From the NCBI GenBank assembly GCA_036872755.1, contig JAVHNS010000016.1, forward strand, positions 682,001 through 746,000: a stretch of DNA of 64,000 nt, given 5' to 3'. Below the pieces are notes generated by a model. It was not told where the DNA came from, did not search any database, and was given only the letters and a program-made list of their open reading frames with translations. The stretch is from Orbilia blumenaviensis (lineage: Eukaryota > Ascomycota > Orbiliomycetes > Orbiliales > Orbiliaceae). The translations under genes were made by a program, and so were the position numbers. Shown here in pieces: positions 48,429 to 61,262 of this stretch; within the stretch, counting starts at the first letter, position 1; every line of letters begins with the position of its first letter.

Positions 48429-49959
48429 GTTGAATTTATATATTCCCAGGTAATTTCACAACGAATGATGAGGTCGGAGTATTTGGTCGGGAATTGGTTT
48501 CGAAAGGAATGTCGTGAATGGAAGAAAGAACGGATGCGCCTCGAAGGAATCTATAGCGGATGGCCAGGTGTGCAACGGGAAACGAAATAAAGAGAGATGG
48601 CTGCAGAGCAGCCCGCCAGGAAAGCCTTGTTTATATACCAGACACACACATTTTTTAACCTAGTAATTTTTACGAAAACTGTACGTATTACTTCGTATGT
48701 TCCAACCCCGAAGTGTTGTAGTGGGAAGGGATAAGCCAGTGTTGGTGGAGAAGCCCGAGTCTAGGCGGGCGTAAAACTACCCATTCATACAGAGCGACAG
48801 AAGCTGGAATAGCCATCCGAAATATTGACGTGGTGATATTACAGGATTGACGTCGCGGGAAAAGGTGGGTGTAGACGACACCTGGAACATGGTCGTCAAA
48901 GGTGGTTGAGAAGGTTGTTGGAAGCGGTTTGGGTTGTGTCACTAACCGCTTTGGGTTTGCGGACGAAAAGGGAAGGCTCAAGAGCATTCGCGCCAAGCCA
49001 TACCTGGCCGTGATTAGATCTTCGAATCGCTGCGTGGAGCCGGAGCGCCGGCGAGCCCCCTAAACCTCAATTCTCCAAAACGATAGAATTATAATCGGAG
49101 GTAGAAGATATCAGCTCAGACTTAACCATTATTTAATCCAGTAAAGGCTTGGATCGGTACCACAAGGTATATACTTTATATATTCAAATGGAGTGCAGCT
49201 AGTGTGTCGAAGACATGTCGAAGCCACTCGAAGCACAACGCAAAACGTGTGAAAATGCAACGCTTAGTCCCCCAAGCAATCTGGAGAATATTTTCATAAA
49301 TATGCCAGAGCCTTAAGCCCATGTGTACGTGCCGCGGAGAGCGGGGTACACAAAACTGGAAATACATCCTAGTATATCTTATGTTACTTCGCGTATGTGG
49401 TTGTGGAAGCAAATCCACCTCACGAGAGCAAATTCCACTGCACGATAGGCGACGTTCACACACTATTATTGCGTATGTGCATAGATCTCGAGAATTTTCC
49501 CTCAAGAGTTCATCGATACGATTGCAAAAGGTTACATCAAAATATTGCTGGTACCAGTATAGACCCTAGGAATTCATTCAATTATCATTGGCTCCACACA
49601 GAAGAAGCTCGAGATCTCCAAGTCACTACCTGAGAATCTGCCTCAGCCGTCGTGGGTGTCCCAAATATAAACAACGTGCCTGCGTAGATCCTGGATCTGC
49701 AGGACTAACTGATATTTTTTTGACAGAAGTTGCGTTGCAAAGCAGTCATAGATTTTATTTAGAAGGGGCAGCCGCAGAAAAGTTGCCAGTGTTTGGTTGA
49801 CCACTTCTCTATCTCTACCAACCCCATCGACACATCTCAGCCCTCCTTATAGTACTACCTACAAGACTATTGTTACACACACCCCTTTTATAGAAGCAAC
49901 ACGATTCATAGTTACCCCTTCGACAGCATCCGGACTGGCGCCACCAATCAATCGCAATC
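48429..49959. other. intergenic, head-to-head spacer
   Basis: This 1.5 kb lies between divergent genes. Short overlapping open stretches only. The last 160 bp are C/T- and CA-rich and form the probable leader of the next gene. Confidence 0.5.
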
Positions 49960-51302
49960 ATGGCTCACCGCCTCAGGGGCCTCGATATGGAGGGGAAATA
50001 CATGTTGCTCTCGTATCTCCCCGACGTGGATGCCATTGAGAAGTTCTGCATCGTCTTTCCACAGTTTCGAAGAGTCTATTACGTGTATATCGATAGACTC
50101 AAAGACCGCGGTATACCTCATGAAACACTTTCGGATATCAAACCATATGTTCGTGAGAGTGTCTGGATAGCCCATCACCGCGGGATCTTGAACAGGTGGT
50201 CTACCACCAAAAAGGATGTCCAAGACTCAATCGATCAATACATCGCATATGAGGAGCTTCCGAAAGAGGTCGAAATATCACAATGGCGACCAGGTGAGAG
50301 CTGCTACGACCTACCAGTTTCAGCCCTACAAGATAAAATGCTAGCAAACCATAAATACATCCTCGCAATATACCGCCACCTCGCAAAGTATGAATTGGAC
50401 AAGCGTGACGCCATGGAAAATGGTGGCGCCGTTCGCCGCAGACTTGCAACTCCATCCCGCCACCTAAGCAAGAATCTTCTCTCTAACTTTTGGCCCACCC
50501 CTGAAGAAGAGGAAAACATTGTCAGAGCATTGTACAGACTTTGGGTTCTCGTTCTCATGACTTGTGAACACAGGCGACCATTGGATCGCAAGCTTTACCT
50601 AGGGTGTGTCATGAATATTTGGTGCGGGAGCTTCTGGGAAAACATGCAGGTTTGGGCGGTCCAAAAAATACTCTACGAAATGATTGCGGCTGGTGTCGGT
50701 GAAGCGGTATATAAAGATAAGGAAAACAAAATTCCGAAAGATGATCTCGATCTTGGTAAGCTCCCCGAAAATGCTAATAAAGTTATCACAGCTAATAATA
50801 TTGTGTAGGGGCACTCGAGGCCGACTTTATGAGCGATATCGCTAGTTCGGCACTTCTTCACGACTTTCCAACTCTAATCCCTAGATGGTTTCAGAAGCCG
50901 GAGTCATTCGGCTGCCCCCAAAAACGGGACGAGCATGTTAGAGACCTCCGCAAGTTCTTCAATGAGGAAACCTTTCTCGAACTGGATGTCCCTCTTCCCA
51001 ACACATGCATTCTTGATTCCCACTACGAATTTTACTCGGCACGTCTTGTTAGCGAGCGCTATATCGGCCAAGCAATTCCTTTCCAGAGGGTTTGCAGGCG
51101 TGGCGCGATCCTACAGGCAATGCCACACAGAGGAAATATTCTCTGGGTCCAACTCAACGATATAAAAAATCCAGCAGAATCCAGTTTGGACTTGAGTGTT
51201 TGCCTTTGGGATAACTGGAGATGCAAAACTTGGGGGTTTAAGAATCCTTCCTTTACTCGGGCTAATATGTCATTACAATTGATTCCTGGTAGCATTGCTT
51301 GA
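49960..51302 (+). CDS. uncharacterised protein with an F-box-like N-terminus, 429 residues
   Basis: Two exons, 49960-50755 and 50809-51302. The intron is GTAAGC...TGTAG (54 bp) with a GCTAATA branch point, phase 1, turning DDLDLG into GALEADFMSDI. The first 50 residues resemble an F-box (LRGLDMEGKYMLLSYLPDVD, then IEKFCIVFPQFRRVYY), comparable to the start of the F-box-like region of the gene at 43716, but the remainder has no leucine-rich pattern. The body is mostly helical in character and rich in Trp and Arg (RWSTTKKDVQDSIDQYIAYE, SFWENMQVWAVQKILYEM). There is no signal peptide or membrane segment. It probably belongs to a lineage-specific family; function is unknown. Confidence 0.68.
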
Positions 51303-51709
51303 AGCTTTTGGCTTCTTCTTCATGGATTTGATCTGTCATCACCTTCTTCATGGTCGAGTCTTTTTCTTTTTGGAGGATCGTTTTCGTCAAACATCGAACC
51401 TCTTTTAATGCTATCAGCGTTTGGATTAATAAATTACTGGTACTAATTGATAATAGAAGCGATTCTGGGCTTGATTGAATATTCATTATTCTCGCTAATG
51501 AGATCGTTTATTGATTTGTTAGTATTGATATTTTGTTTCCACGAACATGGATAGCGTTTAAATCACTTCTATTTCTCTACATCAGTCACAACTATAGCCA
51601 CTGTTGACTAGATTGAATTTACTAGAAATAAATACAATAATCACAACATCAAATTAATATCACAATTGAGTTCATGAACATTTGGGAACGATCAATTTAT
51701 ATTGCAGAG
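51303..51709. other. tail-to-tail spacer
   Basis: These 407 bp separate the convergent F-box-like and cysteine-rich genes. AT-rich, with no gene seen. Confidence 0.6.
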
Positions 51710-52168
51710 TCAAGAATCATTTTGTCCAATTTCCTCTTCCCCTTCCTTTCCTTCCTCAACTGGATCAGCCAATGGTGCGACCCATTTTGTCCTTTCAACG
51801 CCCGAGCAAGTAATATAATCGCAGGTGCTTGTAGCATTGCAACCCATCTCTGTGCACACCTCTTTACCCCACGAACTGCCAATCTCTTCTGGGAACATAC
51901 TAACATCCAGCCCCCAGAATGCACAGGACCCATCTTCCATCAGTCTAACCTCGCGCTTCCGGCCGAGTTTAATGGAGGACTCGCAGAGTTCTGTTGTGAC
52001 TTTTTTAGATGCCTCTGGGGAACCACAGTCGCACATGCACTCGAATCGTGGTACTGGACCAGCCTTTCCTTTCCAGGCGGCGGTGAGGTCTTCATCGATA
52101 ACTGGATCAATTTTTGCGAGGGCCGGGGCCAAGAGGGGGAGGAAAGCGATGAAAGTGGTGAAAAGCAT
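51710..52168 (-). CDS. cysteine-rich small secreted protein, 152 residues
   Basis: A single exon. The start at 52168 gives an ideal signal peptide (MLFTTFIAFLPLLAPALA); the frame is open further upstream, but an earlier start would bury it. The mature protein of about 134 residues has cysteines in FECMCDCGSP, TELCESS, GSCAFWG, KEVCTEMGCNATS and CDYITCSG, ten in total, which suits five disulphides. The C-terminus is acidic (DPVEEGKEGEEE). I recognise no known effector or hydrophobin pattern; hydrophobin spacing (paired CC twice) is absent. Size, secretion and cysteine density make it the best effector-like candidate here, by inference. Confidence 0.78.
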   Translation of the reverse strand: MLFTTFIAFLPLLAPALAKIDPVIDEDLTAAWKGKAGPVPRFECMCDCGSPEASKKVTTELCESSIKLGRKREVRLMEDGSCAFWGLDVSMFPEEIGSSWGKEVCTEMGCNATSTCDYITCSGVERTKWVAPLADPVEEGKEGEEEIGQNDS

Positions 52169-53466
52169 GGTTGAAGTTTTAGCGTCTGTGGTATTATAGC
52201 TAGGTATCGATCGAATTGAGCGATGGCAGATGGATATTGTTTTAGAAAGTTGAAGATATTTGGTCAATATCTTTAGATGTTTCAGTGGGATAGATCGTGC
52301 TGTGAAAAACTATCGGGCTATTCGGAGGGCCTTTCACACACATATATACTACCTAGGCAGTATACCTCAGAGGTCTCAGGACGATACAAATCTATGTCAG
52401 GTATCAACAACGGGGCCAATGCCATCCGATCTCGCCCTAACTAGCGGGCACTTTCATGCACTTCCGGCATAATATCACGTAATTCAGAGCTTGGGATCAG
52501 TACTCTATAATGCGGACCGAGGCCCAGGCGTCTAAGCCATGAATACCATGGACTTGGTATTCCTGCTAGGGAGACCAGCGACGAAAGCTTCCAGAAAAAT
52601 CATGGCGCTAGCGGATATATAGAGAATCGCATCATGCAGCGTTGGCGGCCTATATATGCGCAGTATGGGACCGCTATCAGTGGCGAAGGGCGACGGACCG
52701 AATCGACGGTACTCCTGCTAGGATGTACAAGGTAAAAATGTGTTCTCGGAATCTTTTCTAGAATTCTCGGCATTCCAAACTGGGGCACCAAATGTCGAAG
52801 AGCGATAAAAGAATGGCAAATTGACCGATCCCGAAAGAAGCCGATACTGCCCTCACTGGGTCGCAGCCAGAAGTGCTTTGGAGCTCACATAATTAGAAAC
52901 TCGGTCAATTCAAAGCTTCCTAATCGATAACACAGCTTCCATGTATGGTTTAAAAGTTAAACTCTAGATGGACACTATTGGGATTGTGTTCACAAATCCC
53001 AAGATTCCTAGTATGTGGTTGCTCTCCCTCTAGTCTTATATACCGATGCATAGGCTTAGCGAGTACAGGGTTGGCATTCGTTGCATTAAGATGCAAATGG
53101 GAGATTCTGCCGCCAAATAAGGATGTCCGGACGAAAGCCCCAAAGCATGAAAGATCATGCATAACATAATTAAGTTATAGCTTTAAGAGCCAAGCTTCAA
53201 AGCTCCCTATCGTGTTGAAGGTTTTGGATTAATACGAGTTGAATGTAATTAAATGTGGAGGAAACTGAAGCTTCGTCTTGGTTTTGTGTTTTGTTGGAAA
53301 TTGAAGCTTCCCAGGCCCGGAAAGTGTTCCCGAGACACGTCCCCGGATTTCTTACGTGCCAGACCTTCGCGGGCTACGTCATCTATCACTGATCCAACTT
53401 CGACTTCAACCTCATCCTTCCAGACCGCTCTTCCCGAGAGGCCTCGACCTCTCCGCCGCGCATACA
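52169..53466. other. intergenic, no gene seen
   Basis: This 1.3 kb lies between divergent genes and has short overlapping open stretches only. The last 150 bp are C/T-rich and probably the leader of the glycosyltransferase gene. Confidence 0.5.
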
Positions 53467-54950
53467 ATGCGCCCTGCCCAGCGCTTCATCTTCCTTTCGA
53501 TCTTCATATTCATCGCCTGGTACCTATTCCTTCGATCGCCAGCCGCCAAAGTCGCCGTAACTGTCGAACCAAGGGATGATTTACCGCCTACTGTCGCTAA
53601 ATTTGTGAAGAAGAAGCTTAATAAAGCCCGACCAGTAACTTTTACGATAGCCGACGAGAGCTCACTAGACAACCTCCATAATATTCGTGAAAAGCTATTA
53701 CCATGGGGCCGCGCATCGAACTATGTTGTCCTTTGTCTGGACGAGCCATGTATGACGATGGATCCAGATGGTCTTAAAAGAATTGACGTGAGCATGGTTC
53801 GTGGAGGCCGTGGAGCCGTTCTAGTAAGCACTTTCTGCCCAAATTGGCGCTTTAAAACCTCAATTCTTTGCTCATGACACGTGCAACATAGATCCTCTTT
53901 GCACTATATCTCACTGAGAACCACTACTCGTTTCTCCACGTTGACTCCGATATCTGCCTCACCGGTACCCATGATCCCTTTACTCGTACATTGAAGCAAA
54001 CTGATGACTCCTGGGACGTCCAATTCATGGAAGAAAACGATAAGCTCGATCCAGGATTTTGGATGTCCAGGCCGTCGGCGGGAACGCTCGCCTACCTCCG
54101 TGCTACGGAGGCTTTGCTGAAGGACCCCAAGAATAAAGGCTTCAGCTCAACATATCTTTTACGGGAAGGAATTCGTGGGTTATCGCTACGCTACCACCTG
54201 CTGGATGTGTCGGATTTTAAATCTTGGGCAGACTACCAAGCGTGGGAGGCTCAGAACTTCGCTACAGAGCCGCAGATTGACCTGCTGATACAAGGGACGA
54301 CCGCTATACATTTTACGTGTATTGATAAATCTGTCCGATCCTACTTTGGGAAGCTTTACGGCGGATGGTCAGATCACAATGGATATTATTCCAACGTAAG
54401 AGGGCGATACCTAATGGTCTCTGGGATCTCAGGTAGCAAGGACCAACTCATAAACTTTATCGCCTTGGCAATACAACTCGCTATTGACTCAGGGAGAATC
54501 TTGATTCTACCCTACCACGTTGAAATCATCCAGCGACAGATGAAGAAAGTTGGGCCAGATACAATACCGGAATATAAGCGTATTCCAACATTTCCGTTTT
54601 ACCGAGTAATTGACATTAACAGTCTCAATGGTGTTATTGATTATGTGGAAGCGAGTTTCGCCCTGAATAGGGAGAAGTTTACAGGGAAGCAGATTTCTCT
54701 CGACACTTTGGTTCTAGATGAGACGATGCTGGAGGTGGAGAAGGGTAAAGGGTATCCGAAGTTGGTGACGAAAGTAAGACAGCAGATTGGTGCCGCAGTA
54801 TTGTCGATAGAATTTCAAGGGTTTGAAATGAGGAACGCGGCAGCCTTCGAAGGAGAAATGAAGAATTATGTCAAGGTGGCCAAGGAAAAGCTGAGGGTTT
54901 GCCAAAATATCGATGAAAAGGAAACGGCTTGTGAGAAAAGATGTACATAA
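53467..54950 (+). CDS. type II membrane glycosyltransferase with a DSD motif
   Basis: Two exons, 53467-53823 and 53892-54950 (GTAAGC...CATAG, 68 bp, phase 0), encode 471 residues. The N-terminus (MRPAQRFIFLSIFIFIAWYL) is a signal anchor with a short cytoplasmic face, typical of Golgi enzymes. LYLTENHYSFLHVDSDICLTG (about 124-144) contains the DxD-type motif D137-S-D139, which binds metal and nucleotide-sugar. A second conserved-looking block is RYLMVSGISGSKDQLINF. The fold looks like the nucleotide-diphospho-sugar transferase (GT77-like) group, though I am less sure of the exact family. Donor and acceptor sugars cannot be inferred. The upstream in-frame ATG at 53356 is in another frame and not used. 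Confidence 0.78.
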
Positions 54951-55138
54951 AAGTTAGACAGTTTACCTTAGAAGTGATATACCTAAATGTTAATATCATT
55001 CATTGCTACTATTAGAGTTGATTGCTTATTCATTGACTCGCTAATATACATCATAGGTATCATACAGCTTTCATCTACTAACTAGGGAGTAAGGGAGGGG
55101 TTGAGCTTCAAGCCCGGCGTATACACAATCTGTACGGA

Positions 55139-57172
55139 TCATAGTGCCTTCAAGATTTTTTGCATTGCGCCGAAACATGGCGCATTAGGATCGATATGCA
55201 ATTGCATAATATGATATTTCAAATTATCTTTGCGGGTAAATCCGTTGACATACCTTTTGCAATCTGGAACAGGACAGCAAAATTCAGGTTTGTTAGTAGC
55301 GTGTATCGTTTTATGGTGTCTCTGGAGGTCCTTCCGAAGGCAAAAGGATTTTTGGCACCCTGGAACAACACATGGAAATCGTCCATGCCGTGAGGATTCT
55401 CTCAAAGGGCCAGGTTCCAGATTCTCCTGTTGAAACGCCTCGATTGTATCCAGTATTGATGTCGGGGGCTTCCCAATGATTTCCATTGGCGACGGTGTTC
55501 CTGGCCTTGGTATGATATCGAGCTGCATCCGTCCATCGTCCCCGGTCCCGACCATCATTGCCTCTGGGCTCTCGCTACCGCCACCACCAGTGAAATCTTC
55601 CGGTAGCCTTGCATCTTGAAGCCGGGCCATCCATTCTCGATCGAAGCCCCAGTCACCGGTCCATTCCTCCATCCTCCTTTTCTTCCACCAAAACTCATGG
55701 GAAATATGGTGAACGCGGTCAGACCATGTGCTAAATGTCTCGCCGCAAAACCCACACCTTGAGTTTGCTGGTCCTGGAAGAACCTGGAATACACCATGCA
55801 GTGGATCTTCTTTGCTTTCATGGTTTGCTTCAAATGTGGTTTTCAGGCCGTCGATATTGTGGGCGTCTCGAAGATGGCGGGCGAAATGATCGAAGCGAAT
55901 GAATGTCTTTTCTGCGACGGAGTTTTCGTGGCAGGTTCGAGCGTTTGGGTGGGAAAAGCAGTGTTGCTCGAGAGAAAAGCAGGTCATCGATGTAAACTTG
56001 TCAGGAACATCCCTTGAAGTTTGGAGATTGTGCATCTGGCCAAAAGAGAAAGGTATATTTGTGGCGTCCTTGTCAATATTACAGAACCAACATGTGTTAT
56101 AACCACACTCCAAGGCTTTCGCGGCACCAGTGCCTAGAACATTCTTGGGCTGCATCGATACGAAAATGCCATGCGGAGAGCAGGTCCAGGTCTTCAACAT
56201 CAAGTGGATACTCTCTTCGTGTCGCTTCCAGGTCGACTTTGTGGAAAAGCTTGTGCCGCAGAAAGTACAGAAAAATCGGTTTTCTGACTTTGATGTACGC
56301 CGTGATATTTTATGGCTATTCGTCATGGTACGTTTCCGCCGAGATGGCGCACGAGATGATGTGGATGTTGTAGATGTGCGGATGGAGCAGGCGTCCGATG
56401 TGAGGGAAGACGATGAGCGGATTGAGCATATGCTTGGCGTGCGATTCGGTGTTTGAGATTCGGGAATGTCAACGTCGATTGAAAGACGGCCAAGTATGCG
56501 TAGACAGTTCGCACGGCTAATGTGGCTGACATTAGAAGTGTTCGAACATAAAGATGACCCATCCGTTACATCATATTCCGCGGTAGGGTCGACTTCGAAG
56601 CCCACAAAGCGAGTTGTTTCCAGTGCAATTGGAGATTCAGAACTAGTAGCGTGAGGGCTCATGGCCGTTTGGTTGGAGATATGACGTTCGATAGCAGAGA
56701 ATGGCGCTTCTGACTCGTCCTCTGATGAAGCTCTAACGTAGCGCTCAAGGATTACAGATTGCTCGGTGAGCTCTTGTCGAGAATTCGAAGCATGGGAAGA
56801 TGGAGAAGGTTCCGATACTGGAGGGGGGGCAGCTAAGTCTTGTAGTTGAAGCGGATATCCTTCTTGCGTATTGAACGGAAATGCTTCAATGAAGGATAAG
56901 AGGTCGGTTTGTTCCTTAGTCAGCGTATAGTCGTCTACACCGGCTTGGCCGAGGTCGTATGTTGGCAGGGTAGTCGAGACATCTATATTTGAGTTGAAAT
57001 TGTTGGATATTGGGATCTCAGGAATGAATTCAGATGCGGCCGCGGCCGGGGCGGTAAATGTTGATAACGTTAACCAAGTATCAATATCGAAATCTTCCTG
57101 TAGTAGCGGTATAGGGTTCCTATTATCGAGGTCTATCATAAGACTATCCCCAAAGTCGCCCAGGCCCTCCAT
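55139..57172 (-). CDS. C2H2 zinc-finger transcription factor
   Basis: A single exon of 677 residues. The N-terminal 280 residues are Ser/Thr- and Pro-rich with acidic patches, suiting an activation domain. A C2H2 finger begins near residue 300 (FFCTFCGTSFSTKSTWKRHE). A middle region contains further Cys/His pairs (TCWFCNIDKDAT, FIRFDHFARHLRDAH) and a finger near 470 (CGFCGETFSTWSDRVHHISH). The C-terminus has two tandem fingers, FPCVVPGCQKSFCLRKDLQR from about 600 and CCPVPDCKRY...FTRKDNLKYH ending near 659. This arrangement of separated N- and C-terminal fingers is common in large ascomycete regulators. DNA target and regulated genes are unknown; nothing ties it to the adjacent genes. Confidence 0.9.
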   Translation of the reverse strand: MEGLGDFGDSLMIDLDNRNPIPLLQEDFDIDTWLTLSTFTAPAAAASEFIPEIPISNNFNSNIDVSTTLPTYDLGQAGVDDYTLTKEQTDLLSFIEAFPFNTQEGYPLQLQDLAAPPPVSEPSPSSHASNSRQELTEQSVILERYVRASSEDESEAPFSAIERHISNQTAMSPHATSSESPIALETTRFVGFEVDPTAEYDVTDGSSLCSNTSNVSHISRANCLRILGRLSIDVDIPESQTPNRTPSICSIRSSSSLTSDACSIRTSTTSTSSRAPSRRKRTMTNSHKISRRTSKSENRFFCTFCGTSFSTKSTWKRHEESIHLMLKTWTCSPHGIFVSMQPKNVLGTGAAKALECGYNTCWFCNIDKDATNIPFSFGQMHNLQTSRDVPDKFTSMTCFSLEQHCFSHPNARTCHENSVAEKTFIRFDHFARHLRDAHNIDGLKTTFEANHESKEDPLHGVFQVLPGPANSRCGFCGETFSTWSDRVHHISHEFWWKKRRMEEWTGDWGFDREWMARLQDARLPEDFTGGGGSESPEAMMVGTGDDGRMQLDIIPRPGTPSPMEIIGKPPTSILDTIEAFQQENLEPGPLRESSRHGRFPCVVPGCQKSFCLRKDLQRHHKTIHATNKPEFCCPVPDCKRYVNGFTRKDNLKYHIMQLHIDPNAPCFGAMQKILKAL

Positions 57173-60100
57173 GTCCTTTTTTCTTCAGCTAGAACTCTCC
57201 ACAGTTCCAGGTGAGCCAATGTTGGATAGAAATTGTGCCCAATGATGGCCTGAAAACGTTGTGTTTAATCGGGAAATATCCACTAAACGAGATAATATGA
57301 CTGAGGCATGCAGTAGCAGAAATAAAACCCCAGAAAAGTGTAACTGGCGTGGATTAAGATCTGGGTATTCTCGATTGCAGAAATCATGTAGCAGGCTGAC
57401 AGGAGGATTTTCAAAATTCAGTACGCGGTCTCTTGAGTCGAACTTGGAGCTTTGCTTTCATTATTACTAAGCCGGCGGCATTAGTAATACCACTTGAGCT
57501 TATTCCTAATGCGGCAACTGTGCCCAATCGGCCTGACAAGGATTCGATTTTGACAGAACAATACCGAAAGGATAAGTCAGCTTGTCCGGCATGGACATAT
57601 AAATACTCATTTCTGGCTACTAGTATAAAGAAATATTTGCAGAAGATGAGGGGTTGTTCTACAAAACAAAGCCCTCATGATACCTGCAACCCCTCACAGC
57701 AATTCGTTTCTTCCTTTGTTTCTTTTTTTTCTTCTCTCTTTTTGCCCGATCGGATGGTCGGTCAGGAATCTGCGGACATAACATCTGCTAAAATTCCTGC
57801 TCCGTCGGAATTTGGTAGCTTACCTAATCGGAGATAGGTTTTAAAAAATACATTATCATTTTGTGATATGCGATATGCGTACCTACTCAGAAGGATGTAT
57901 AATTATCTAATCTCGGTAATCTGACAGCCAATCAAGCTGCAAGCCGCGAGAGCTCAAGGGCATATAATACGCAGTGCAGGCAAACGCGGTAAGCTGAGTC
58001 GACCGAATCGATTCTGACAAGCATAAGATCTCCACCAGTTGAAACCAAACTGTAGGTTGTTCCAAACTATCAATTTAATGGTGTATAGCCGTTATAAACT
58101 TAATTTGCAGGTGCCTACGCTAGTACCGGTATTTTCAAACGTTTAAATAGACCTGGTAGAGGACAAAAATTGGATATGATCGTGGCTGCATGGCCTGTAA
58201 AACTCGCAAGCGCTGTATCTGATTGACCTATATACAGTATAATTAGTACTGATATTACCTAACACTGTGCAGACTTGTATAAATGTGCAATTGTGTGCAT
58301 GTATGTGGGAGATTTGTCTCGTACCCGGACCTCGACTTTGCATTTGTGCGGGAGAAGATAAATCGATTAAATCTTCAGAATATACTGGACCTACGCTTGC
58401 CATTAAGTTTGAGACATCATAGGGACTTCTAACCTTGAAAAAAAAGTCTAGGTGTTAGTAAGTATATAAATCTCTAGGTATCTAGGTATAGATGCACTTA
58501 GGTACTTAGTAGCATGTATTGAGCTTTCCCAACCCCAGTTCGAAGTCGTGTGCCAACCAAACAGTGTCGCAAGACATAACCATGTATGTGTTGTCTTAGA
58601 GTCCTGTGCTGTGCGACCAGCTGCCCCGCAGCTGCAGCCAACTGTTAATACGGGTTGCGGGCTGTTGCAGCGCTGGCTGCAGGCATTTCTAATTTCGAGA
58701 TTGCAAAACGTTAAAGATATGTAGGACTAGTGCTGATATATGATATATCAGATCAAGTACATCAGACGAACATGCACATGTACGGCCCAGTGAGTGCTTG
58801 ATAATTAATCAATCGGCCCCTTTTCGACATTCACACGCCGCTCTGCACAAAAAATCAAAAGGGAAGATATTGATCGCGATCGCGGTTCCAATCCACCAAT
58901 TGAGTCTAAACAAAGGAAAATGCGCCGGCAGGCCGACACGGCACTCTAAAACAGTATCGAGATCCCGTGTCTTAAAGCCCTTTTTCTTTGCCTTTAAAAT
59001 ATTCCTAGTCATTGTTGTCGGGGGCAAGGCAATATGCATGCGTGTCGAACTGCCAATCGATACACTGTCGAGTGATCATCCCCGCACGGTCATTAATGTA
59101 ATCTATCAGGTTTTGGGTAGAGGTTAGGCCGGTCGGAATTGCCCCACAGTATAATAAAATATTATCAATTAAAAGCTTCTTTTATGTTCCTGCATCTGGG
59201 AACCTTGGTCCAAGGCACGGAAGAAGTGTGCCGGCCACAGCAATAAGAGAGGCCATTGGAATGCGACGGCCTCGTAATGGTCGGCTGGAAGATACGGAAT
59301 TAAATTAGTTTTTGGCAGCTAGTTGCAGGTCTACAAGCTAATAGAGTGATAGGTGTTCATTCCTTGGGCGCCCAATTCTTTGTGCGAAGATGAACAGCGC
59401 CATGGTATCATGTCAATTCGTACGTTGTCACAAAGCCCATATCAACCTCCTGAGCTAAATGGTTACCACGACAAAAGATTCATGGCGCTGCCTCGCAACC
59501 CCTTTAGCTAGCTTTACCGAGAGCCGAACTATCCATGGTGGCTCGCTGGAGAAGCTCACGATAGTCTCTCCACCTTGAATCTCAAAATATGAGTATCAGG
59601 CTCGGTCGCCTTATCCTTCCTCTGACGTGTGTTCGGTATAACTAATCGTTTCAAAAGTGTCGTTTTAGATACCTAATTCGTCTCAAATTGAGCGGTGACA
59701 AGGATCTGAACACGAGCGATTGGCTGACATTGTGCAATAATGAGCCAAGAACCTGGCTCGGCTGACCAGGATTAGCAGAGTTCCGAGCAGAAGCAAAGGA
59801 CGCAGCTGGGGTTATTAGGGGCTTCATCCCATCTTAGTGGCCTGTGCTGATGCAGCAGAAACCGCTGAACATGGGCGTTGGACAGGGCCTGAGGACGAGT
59901 GCCTGATATTTTAGAAGAGGCACCGTGATGTTTGATATTCTGGTGTGGATTACATGCATTTGTAGCTAAACTTGGGCCTCGCGCCTGTTCCTAGCAGATA
60001 TTCAGTTGGCGGTAGAACTCACCAATTATCTCCTCGAAAGAAGGAATTCCAGGACTTAGAGGCCATAGATTAGTTTTTGATAACGTAGCTTGAGTGGCCG

Positions 60101-61262
60101 TGCAGGTCAGATTGCACCGAGGTATCCATTGTGTCGAAACAAACAGCCAAGCTAGATCCCAACCCTGAAGTCTCGAGTTGACCCAAAAAAACCACGACGA
60201 GGAATTCGTCGGAGAATTAATTGGAGGGCGACAGAAAAGAGCAAAAAATAGTACTTTTCGGAATGTAGGCCAATTGAGCATGGCGCAAGGTGCCTGGGAC
60301 ATGTACCACTACATGGATCTGGGAAAAATGTACCTTGTTCCGAAGAATTTTGATGGCTTGCGCTCGCCTTTTTTTCTATTTGAGACTACGTGCATTACGG
60401 ATGACCACAGTGCCTTGCATGCTGCGATAAGTTATATATAAGACCTGTGAGCCCATCACAGTAAAATCTAGTTTATCTTTATTTTTCGTGGAGTACCTAG
60501 AGTCGCTCTCTCTTTTTTATTGTCGTCGACGACACCATTCTTTCTTTCTTTCTTTTTCGTTTCATATTCTATCTACAGAGTAGATTGTTCTTTTCCAGCC
60601 AGGCGTGTCCTGTTGAATCCATTCATTCCATTTTGAATTTTTTAGTATCTGCTTTGATAACAGATACGCAGATACATTCCATTCATTAGCAAACTATCGT
60701 TGTACGATCTATCGAAAGTTTTATTGTCCGGGGCCTCCTAGAGAGTTCTACATTCAACGATCTGAAGAAAAGAGATAATATCTTGCGGGAAACTTACGTT
60801 AACGTCCAGGCGACCAAATCTTTCAGTAACTAGTTACCAGCCACGACAACTACCTAACTATCCTCTACCGATAAGACTGGGTCCAGTTCTATATCCAGAG
60901 GTCCTGGTATACGGAAAAGACGGTTTCCTTGAAACCTGAGATATCTCTACGTTAACTACCTACATAAAGTTGGAACATACTTTTATTGCAAGACAGCGTC
61001 TTAATTTGAAGCGAAGTCCAAGCTTCTATCATAACAACTGCGTTGTGCAGCATCAGACGTATACACCCCGTCGTTGCTTATATCCATCTTTGAGCTTCTT
61101 CAACGTTTATAATTTCTTCTTTCTCCTTCACGCTTCATCAAACATCTCAAAGCTTCATCAAATCTCCTTAATCATATTAATTCCTGAGGTTCGACAATTA
61201 CCCAACAAAACCAACTTAGCTCTCATATATCCAACTAGCTCCCTCGCTCTCTCTAAAGCAGA
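57173..61262. other. 4.1 kb intergenic region, no gene seen
   Basis: It separates the divergent zinc-finger and GH55 genes. Open stretches of 80-134 codons (for example 57433-57837) start inside low-information sequence and match nothing. A C/T-rich tract with CTTT repeats lies at about 60505-60570 and a long C/T-rich leader at 61080-61260, typical of fungal promoters. A near-perfect palindrome (CTGATATATGATATATCAG) lies at about 58732-58750. No tRNA, rRNA or transposon is recognisable. Confidence 0.5.

Noticed and set aside
57433..57837. 134-codon plus-strand frame in the zinc-finger/GH55 spacer
   Set aside because: No domain, and poor composition with a poly-Phe/Ser run. More likely leader or intergenic sequence.
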